64,000 nucleotides of DNA from Mucilaginibacter gotjawali (GTDB taxonomy: Bacteria; Bacteroidota; Bacteroidia; Sphingobacteriales; Sphingobacteriaceae). The stretch spans positions 2,046,001 through 2,110,000 of the forward strand of contig NZ_AP017313.1 in assembly GCF_002355435.1 (NCBI RefSeq), in the 5' to 3' direction. Both the position numbers and the translations under genes were made by a program. Shown here piece by piece: positions 57,951-64,000 of the stretch (positions are counted from its first letter, which is position 1; each line of letters starts with the position of its first letter). The notes beneath the pieces are model-generated. The model had not been told where the DNA came from. It was given only the letters and a program-made list of their open reading frames with translations, and made no database searches.

Positions 57951-60900
57951 ATGCAATTTAAAAATTTACTTAAAGTAAGTTTGCTTGCCTTATTCTGTTT
58001 TTTTATGGTGCCTGCAATGGCGCAGAATAAAACGATTACAGGTAAAGTGACCGACTCAAAAGATGGTTCGCCTTTAATAGGTGCGTCAATTTCAGCAAAA
58101 GGCTCAACAGCTGGCGCCATTACCGACATTAACGGTGCGTTTAAACTAACTGTTCCCGCCTCAACAACAACCCTGGTAGTATCATACATCGGGTATGTTT
58201 CAAAAGACGTTTTAGTTACATCCGACGTAGTTAACGTAACACTCGACGCCAATAACAACGCACTGAATGAAGTGTTAGTGGTGGGTTACGGTACCGTACG
58301 GAAAAAGGATGCTACCGGTGCTGTAGTGAAAGTTAACTCCGCCGACTTTGTGCAGGGTGTTACAACTGATCCATTACAGCAATTACAAGGTAAAGCAGCC
58401 GGTGTGGTAGTTGCCACAACCAATGGCGACCCTAACGGCGGGCTTACCGTTCGTATCCGTGGTACTGTTTCGCTTACCGGTGGTAACGATCCATTGTACG
58501 TTATTGACGGTGTAGAAGGCGCTGATCCGCGCGCACTATCTCCGAATGATGTAGAATCATTTGACATCTTGAAAGATGCATCCTCCGCCGCTATTTATGG
58601 TTCACGTGCTGCAGGTGGTGTTATCATGATTACCACAAAACAAGGCAAAGCAGGTAAAGCGCAGGTATCATTTAATACCTATGTAGCTTCCGAATCGTAT
58701 GAGCATTTAATGGATTTTGCTAATGCAAGCCAGTATCTATCAATGTTCCAGTCATTCTATGGCCACCCAATGGCAACCTTTAACCCGGCCTCGCCGTCAA
58801 CAACCAGCAACCAGGGTGCTAACACTAATTGGTATAAAGCGTTGTTACGTACAGGCTTAACTCATAATGAAAACCTTTCTGTTGCCGGCGGTACCGATAA
58901 GAGCCACTACCGGGCATCAGTAACCTATACTGATCAGCAGGGTATTGCTTTGGCCTCCGAAAGAAAAGACCTTAACGCCCGTTTTAACTTTGATCAGAAA
59001 ACGCTCGACGATAAGTTGCTGATTACTATGAATTTGCAGGCAACGCATACCAATGCAAACTATACAGATGGTAACGCTTTTTCTGACGCGGCATTTGTTC
59101 CGTCGGTGATCAGCGAATATGATCCGCTTAATCCTGGTCATTACCAGTACATCAATAATACAGATGAAACCAACCCGGTTCCTCACTTAACTGATATTAC
59201 CAATACTGGCGCGATTAATAAAATGAGCGGCAACTTACGTTTAGATTATACTTTAGCTAAAGGTTTAGTAATTAGTCCGTTTGCAAATGGTTCTTTAGGC
59301 AATGCAAGCTATAACCTTTACCTGCCTCCTTCAAATTTATTGAGTGCTGTAAACGACCAGTTAAATTATACGCTGAATCAAACTACAGTTCCCGGGGAAC
59401 TTTTGACCGACGGTGACGTTGATAAAAGCTCTACTGCTGATTACAGTGTTACGTATGGTATCTACGCGAACTACAAAACAACGTTTGGCAAAAGCCGGTT
59501 GAATTTATTAGGCGGTTACGAAGGCAACCAGTTTAATAACACTGGCTTAAGGGTTGCCGCACATAATTTCAATGATATTACCAATTATCCAAATGAAAAT
59601 ATCGGTGCTGCAAACTTAGTTACCAATAAAGACATTAATTCTTATGATAACGGGTTTACACTGCAATCTTATTTTGGCAGGGCTGAATATAATTTCAACG
59701 ATAAATATTATATTACCGGCAACGTAAGGTATGATTACTCAAACAAATTAGGTTTAAACAACCAGTCAGAAGTTTTCCCTTCAGTTGACGCTGCATGGGT
59801 AGTGAGCAATGAAGACTTTTTAAAACAAACTACCTGGCTTACTTCACTGAAGATCCGTGGCGGTTGGGGTAAAGTTGGTGACCAGAGTGCGATCAGTCCT
59901 TACGCTTCACAATTCTTATTCGGTTCAACAGGTAACCTTTATTATGATGGTGCTACCGGTACCTGGCTGACAAGCAATTTTTCGACCCAAAATCAAAATA
60001 ATGATTTGAAATGGGAAACGGTAACAACTGTTGACCTTGGTGTTGATTTCAGCTTATTCCAGGGCCGTTTAACCGGTAATGTTGATTACTACAGTAAAAC
60101 AACCAATAACCTGCTTTTTGACTACACTGTTCCAACTGGTGGTCAGTATTTCGTAGGAACTATTTTGGCGAACGTAGGTACCATGACCAATAAAGGTTTT
60201 GAATTCAGTTTGAATGGTGCGATTGCAAAGAGTAAAGATTTCTCATGGAACTTAGGAGCGAACGTTTCTATTAACCGTAATAAGATCGTTAGCCTTTCGG
60301 GAGCGCTTAATAACACCCAGTTTAATGTTACCCAGTCACAAGTTGGTTCAACAGGTGGTTTAGGTATCAGCGGCGCGGTTTCTCAAATCGGCTACTTAAA
60401 AGTTGGTTATCCAATAGGTACTTTATTATTGCCCGAATACGCGGGGCAGGATGGTTCAGGAAAACAGCTTTTTTATTATAACAAAAATGGCTCTAGACAA
60501 ACCACAAGTAACATTGGCGATTTAAACATGGCTGACGATGGTACCGGCGACAGGAGGTTTTATACTACCGATCCTAAATTTACTTACGGTATCAGCAACA
60601 ACTTTACCTACAAACATTTCGACCTGGTTATTTTCCTTCGCGGCCAATATGGAAGCAAAGGCTTTAACCAAAATGATATGAACTTTACCAGTTTGCAAAA
60701 GTTAGGCACTTACGCTGTTTTGGCCAGTGCTGCTAAAGACCATATCACCAGTTCATCTGAACCATCCTCATACTTCCTGGAAAGCACATCTTTCCTGAAG
60801 GTTCAAAATGCTACCTTAGGCTATACCTTTAAATTGAGTGAAAATAAATATATTGATAAATTGCACATTTATGTAGCCGGTAACAACCTGTATACTTTCA

Positions 60901-61022
60901 CCAGCTACAAAGGTATCGACGCTGAGTTAACAACTGCAGGTGGTCAAACCGGTATCGACCAGGCTATTGCTTATCCTCGTACCCGCGAATTATCATTTGG
61001 CGTTAATCTTACACTTAAATAA
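57951..61022 (+). CDS. SusC/RagA-family TonB-dependent receptor
   Basis: This 1023-residue outer-membrane transporter has a signal peptide (to about MVPAMAQ), a carboxypeptidase-like domain at about 28-105 (GKVTDSKDGSPLIGASISAKG), a plug with LQGKAAGVVVATTNGDPNGG and PLYVIDGVEGAD, and a barrel ending GVNLTLK. It has no STN domain, consistent with control by the DUF6377 regulator. The next gene is its SusD partner, 16 bases downstream. The upstream GH13, GH32 and GH37 genes suggest alpha-glucosides, fructans or trehalose oligomers as cargo. Confidence 0.94.
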   Translation: MQFKNLLKVSLLALFCFFMVPAMAQNKTITGKVTDSKDGSPLIGASISAKGSTAGAITDINGAFKLTVPASTTTLVVSYIGYVSKDVLVTSDVVNVTLDANNNALNEVLVVGYGTVRKKDATGAVVKVNSADFVQGVTTDPLQQLQGKAAGVVVATTNGDPNGGLTVRIRGTVSLTGGNDPLYVIDGVEGADPRALSPNDVESFDILKDASSAAIYGSRAAGGVIMITTKQGKAGKAQVSFNTYVASESYEHLMDFANASQYLSMFQSFYGHPMATFNPASPSTTSNQGANTNWYKALLRTGLTHNENLSVAGGTDKSHYRASVTYTDQQGIALASERKDLNARFNFDQKTLDDKLLITMNLQATHTNANYTDGNAFSDAAFVPSVISEYDPLNPGHYQYINNTDETNPVPHLTDITNTGAINKMSGNLRLDYTLAKGLVISPFANGSLGNASYNLYLPPSNLLSAVNDQLNYTLNQTTVPGELLTDGDVDKSSTADYSVTYGIYANYKTTFGKSRLNLLGGYEGNQFNNTGLRVAAHNFNDITNYPNENIGAANLVTNKDINSYDNGFTLQSYFGRAEYNFNDKYYITGNVRYDYSNKLGLNNQSEVFPSVDAAWVVSNEDFLKQTTWLTSLKIRGGWGKVGDQSAISPYASQFLFGSTGNLYYDGATGTWLTSNFSTQNQNNDLKWETVTTVDLGVDFSLFQGRLTGNVDYYSKTTNNLLFDYTVPTGGQYFVGTILANVGTMTNKGFEFSLNGAIAKSKDFSWNLGANVSINRNKIVSLSGALNNTQFNVTQSQVGSTGGLGISGAVSQIGYLKVGYPIGTLLLPEYAGQDGSGKQLFYYNKNGSRQTTSNIGDLNMADDGTGDRRFYTTDPKFTYGISNNFTYKHFDLVIFLRGQYGSKGFNQNDMNFTSLQKLGTYAVLASAAKDHITSSSEPSSYFLESTSFLKVQNATLGYTFKLSENKYIDKLHIYVAGNNLYTFTSYKGIDAELTTAGGQTGIDQAIAYPRTRELSFGVNLTLK

Positions 61023-61038
61023 CTATAAATTTTAGTAT

Positions 61039-62583
61039 ATGAAAAAGAAACATTTATTGATCACTACGGCAATCCTCCTGGGGCTGAGTGTTTTTTCTTG
61101 TAAAAAACAAATAAACCCTGCTGAAGACACCGTAATTAAGACTGCCGCAGCAGGCAGTACCTCGTACCTCAAATCCATCGTTTTGGGTACTTACACCAAA
61201 CTGCAGGGTTTAACGGGCAATAACGCCATGTTACTTACCGCAGAAGAAACAGGTGATGGTTTGATCGTTCCGGGCCGTATTGGTGGTGACTGGGCGGACG
61301 GTGGCGTTTGGCAGCAATTATGGCTGCACCAGTACCCTGCATCACACGGTAATATCTCGGGTGCCTGGGATAATGCTTACAGCACCATCGGCGCTATCAA
61401 CATTACCATTAATCTTTTACAGGGCATTCCTTCAACGCCGGCAACCGTTTATTCCATTGCTGAGTTAAAAACCCTGAGGGATTATTTTTACTACTTATTG
61501 TTAACAAACTACGGAAATGTACCGCTTATTACTTCTTCAAGTACTGATGCGAGTACCGTAACCAACCCGGCAGGTTCAAATGTTACCGTTTTTAACTATT
61601 TAATTAACGAGTTAAAAGCTGACGCACCTATTTTAAGTAATAAAACCCCGGCACAGGATGGTGGCCAATACGGCAGGCTAAACAAATGGGGCGCATACTT
61701 TTTGCTGGCTAAATTGTATTTGAACCAAAATGTGATCACCGGTACCACTGATAACAGCGGATATATTGCTTGCTCAGCTTATTGCGATTCAATTATGACC
61801 GCCGGTTACAGTTTGTCAGGTAACTTCCTTGATAACTTCTCAAGCAACAACACAGGTTCTCCTGAAAATATTTGGGTAATACCTTATGACCACACTTATG
61901 CAGGTGGCTTAAACATCCAGATGATGACCATGCACTACAACCAGGCTGCAAAATATGGTTGGGGAAGTACAGGTGGCCCATGGAACGGTTTCTGTGCAAA
62001 TGCTGACTTTTACAAAAAATTCGACAACGCAGATTCCCGTAAAAAAGGATGGATGGCTGGTATTCAATATGCAACTGATGGCGTTACACCGTTAACCACC
62101 CGTGGTAGCGATAGCTCATTAGTTTTGAACTACAGGCCGCAGGTTTCAAGTTTGTATACTGCAACAGAATATGACGGTGTTCGCCAGCAAAAATGGCAGC
62201 TTACCCCTGGTTCCGCAAACCAGGATGCTGACTGGGCTTTGTTCCGTTATTCTGACGTATTGTTAATGAAAGCTGAATGCCAGATGCGTTTAGGAAATAC
62301 TGCTGCAGCATTAACCTATACTGCGCCTGTTAGATTAAGGGCAGGTGTTGCTAATTTCTCATCTGAAGCATTCAATTTAGATTCGTTATTAGCTGAAAGG
62401 GGCCGTGAGTTTGTTTGGGAAGGCTGGAGAAGAGAAGATTTGATCCGTTTCGGACACTTTGGTGATCCTAAACAATTCAAACCTGCTGCTGATGCTGATA
62501 AACATTGGGCATTATTCCCAATCCCAACTGAGGCACACCAAAAAGATCCAAACCTGGTTCAAAACCCTGGTTATACCTGGTAG
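61039..62583 (+). CDS. SusD/RagB-family surface lipoprotein
   Basis: This 514-residue lipoprotein has the modified cysteine at C21 (SVFSCKKQ). The helical SusD core shows TLRDYFYYLLLTNYGNVPLI near 150 and RLNKWGAYFLLAKLYLNQNV near 210. LFRYSDVLLMKAECQMRLGN and LLAERGREFVWEGWRREDLIRFGHF are the C-terminal SusD signature, followed by LFPIPTEAHQKDPNLVQNPGYTW. It pairs with the SusC 16 bases upstream. A perfect hairpin follows. Its ligand follows the SusC cargo and is not known. Confidence 0.95.
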   Translation: MKKKHLLITTAILLGLSVFSCKKQINPAEDTVIKTAAAGSTSYLKSIVLGTYTKLQGLTGNNAMLLTAEETGDGLIVPGRIGGDWADGGVWQQLWLHQYPASHGNISGAWDNAYSTIGAINITINLLQGIPSTPATVYSIAELKTLRDYFYYLLLTNYGNVPLITSSSTDASTVTNPAGSNVTVFNYLINELKADAPILSNKTPAQDGGQYGRLNKWGAYFLLAKLYLNQNVITGTTDNSGYIACSAYCDSIMTAGYSLSGNFLDNFSSNNTGSPENIWVIPYDHTYAGGLNIQMMTMHYNQAAKYGWGSTGGPWNGFCANADFYKKFDNADSRKKGWMAGIQYATDGVTPLTTRGSDSSLVLNYRPQVSSLYTATEYDGVRQQKWQLTPGSANQDADWALFRYSDVLLMKAECQMRLGNTAAALTYTAPVRLRAGVANFSSEAFNLDSLLAERGREFVWEGWRREDLIRFGHFGDPKQFKPAADADKHWALFPIPTEAHQKDPNLVQNPGYTW

Positions 62584-62605
62584 ATTCAGTTGATCTGATA
62601 TTTTT

Positions 62606-62645
62606 AATGGAGTAGTAATTTTAAAATTACTACTCCATTTTTAGT
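62606..62645 (+). terminator. Terminator-like perfect hairpin after the third susD
   Basis: The 17-base arms at 62606-62622 and 62623-62639 are perfectly complementary with no loop (AATGGAGTAGTAATTTT and its complement) and are followed by TTTTAG. It lies 23 bases after SusD and before the VCBS lipoprotein gene. Confidence 0.75.
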
Positions 62646-62666
62646 TCTATATATTTGATGTTATAA

Positions 62667-64000
62667 ATGAAAACACACCAACCCAAACTCGTATTCCTGA
62701 CCCTTGCCTTTTTCTTTTTTTCCTGTCACAACAAAAATGAAGTTAATAAAGAAGATGCGCTTTTTCAATTAATGCCATCAACCCAAACAGGCATTTCTTT
62801 TAACAATAAAGTGGTAGACGATGGCGAGTTTAACGTTTTTAACTATCGTAATTTTTATAACGGTGGGGGTGTGGCCATTGGCGATGTAAATAATGATGGT
62901 AAACCTGATGTTTTCTTTACCTCAAACCAGGGCGAATGTAAACTTTATATCAATAAAGGAAACTGGAAATTTGAGGATGTCACCGCTAAGTCGGGTTTAA
63001 ATGCGTATCACCGGTGGCATACGGGGGTTACCATGGTTGATATCAATGGTGATGGTTGGCTGGATATTTATATCAGTAATAGCGGTGGGCTCGGCAATGC
63101 TGACAGAGCAAACGAGTTATACATTAACCAGAAAGATGGCACATTTAGGGAAGAAGCCGCAGAATATGGCCTGGCTGATAAAGGTTTAGGCACCCAGGCC
63201 ATATTTTTTGACTACGACCATGACGGCGATCTGGATTGTTTTATATTGAACAACAGCTACCGGCCAATTGAGAGTTTTGGGTATAACAAGGAACTGAGGA
63301 ATATTCGCGACCCGAACTATGGTGACCGTTTATACCGGAATGACAACGGAAAATTTGTGGACGTGAGTGCCGAAGCCGGGATATATGGTAGTGAAATAGG
63401 TTTTGGTTTGGGCGTGGCGGCAGGCGACATGTTTAATACAGGTTGGGACGATATGTACATTTCAAATGATTTTTTTGAACATGATTATCTGTACCGGAAT
63501 CAGCATAACGGCAAATTCAATGAAATAAGCAACGAGGCATTGGGGCATATGAGCCTTTCGTCAATGGGCTCAGACTTAGCGGACATCAATAACGATGGTT
63601 TGCTGGATATGTTTACTACAGACATGCTGCCCGAAAATGACTACCGTTTAAAAACCACCACTAAGTTTGATGAGTTTGACGTGTATGCTGCTAAATTCAG
63701 GAGTGATTTTCATCACCAGTTTACCAAAAACTGTTTACAGCTTAACAACGGGGATGGTACCTTTAGCGAGATTGCCGACCTTGCCGGTGTAAATGCCACT
63801 GACTGGAGTTGGGGCGCGCTTTGTTTTGATTTTAATAACGACGGCTGGAAAGATGTATTTGTAACCAACGGTATCAGCCGCGACCTGACTAACCAGGATT
63901 TTCTCACGTATTTTAGCAGCGACGAAGTAAAGAACGAGATTAAACATGGCGGTTTTAAAGCAAAGGCGCTTTTAGATAAGATGCCAAAAACCCCTATAAG
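62667..64000 (+). CDS. FG-GAP/VCBS-repeat lipoprotein (CRTAC1-like), 3' end outside the window
   Basis: This is the third large VCBS lipoprotein. From ATG 62667 the signal ends at C20 (FFFFSCHNK), then comes YNGGGVAIGDVNNDGKPDVFFTSN and repeats such as DINGDGWLDIYISN, DYDHDGDLDCFILN and DFNNDGWKDVFVTN. The frame is open for 444 codons to the window edge, so the ASPIC/UnbV region and the rest are not visible. It is codirectional with the SusC/SusD pair, 83 bases after SusD across a hairpin. Function is as uncertain as for its two paralogues. Confidence 0.9.
   Translation, partial: MKTHQPKLVFLTLAFFFFSCHNKNEVNKEDALFQLMPSTQTGISFNNKVVDDGEFNVFNYRNFYNGGGVAIGDVNNDGKPDVFFTSNQGECKLYINKGNWKFEDVTAKSGLNAYHRWHTGVTMVDINGDGWLDIYISNSGGLGNADRANELYINQKDGTFREEAAEYGLADKGLGTQAIFFDYDHDGDLDCFILNNSYRPIESFGYNKELRNIRDPNYGDRLYRNDNGKFVDVSAEAGIYGSEIGFGLGVAAGDMFNTGWDDMYISNDFFEHDYLYRNQHNGKFNEISNEALGHMSLSSMGSDLADINNDGLLDMFTTDMLPENDYRLKTTTKFDEFDVYAAKFRSDFHHQFTKNCLQLNNGDGTFSEIADLAGVNATDWSWGALCFDFNNDGWKDVFVTNGISRDLTNQDFLTYFSSDEVKNEIKHGGFKAKALLDKMPKTPI

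Overview
The window reads as chromosomal DNA of a glycan-degrading Bacteroidota, most like Sphingobacteriaceae (Mucilaginibacter or Pedobacter type). Supporting signs are three SusC/SusD pairs, an ECF sigma/FecR pair, a Bacteroidota-type promoter (TTTG then TAnnTTTG), many lipoproteins, few Shine-Dalgarno sequences, and family-typical intergenic repeats. The genus is inference.

Layout. (1) 1-18.1 kb is a polysaccharide utilisation locus (PUL): an AraC regulator cut by the window edge, SusC, SusD and a giant FG-GAP/VCBS lipoprotein on +, then on - an operon of GH29 fucosidase (frameshifted), GH2 beta-mannosidase-like enzyme, fucose/hexose symporter and GH92 alpha-mannosidase. Together they fit use of fucosylated, mannose-rich N-glycan-like material. 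(2) 18.4-30.2 kb holds an ECF sigma factor, FecR anti-sigma, STN-containing SusC, SusD, a second VCBS lipoprotein (two frameshifts) and a coupled vanadium-haloperoxidase-type enzyme. (3) 30.4-43.9 kb is a patchwork: a YncE/phosphoesterase lipoprotein, small hypotheticals, an O-methyltransferase, dense hairpin repeats, a phospholipase C gene split by an IS4-like element, and a three-gene phosphonate-type operon. (4) 44.1-49.4 kb is a cytoplasmic group 3b-like [NiFe]-hydrogenase operon with an embedded cyclic-nucleotide-binding protein and its maturation protease, facing an Rrf2 regulator. (5) 49.9-64 kb is a second saccharide locus: GH13, GH32 (frameshifted), GH37 trehalase, a DUF6377-type regulator, SusC, SusD and a third VCBS lipoprotein that runs off the window.

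Cross-cutting observations. All three SusC/SusD pairs are followed by a terminator-like hairpin and then a VCBS/ASPIC lipoprotein. Five reading-frame breaks in four genes are each repaired by one base added to a homopolymer, which suggests assembly error or early decay. The IS insertion in phospholipase C is separate and clean: removing the IS and one target duplication restores one 853-residue frame. In the 35.5-36.3 kb repeats, three copies of one hairpin differ by compensatory changes, so the structure appears to be conserved.
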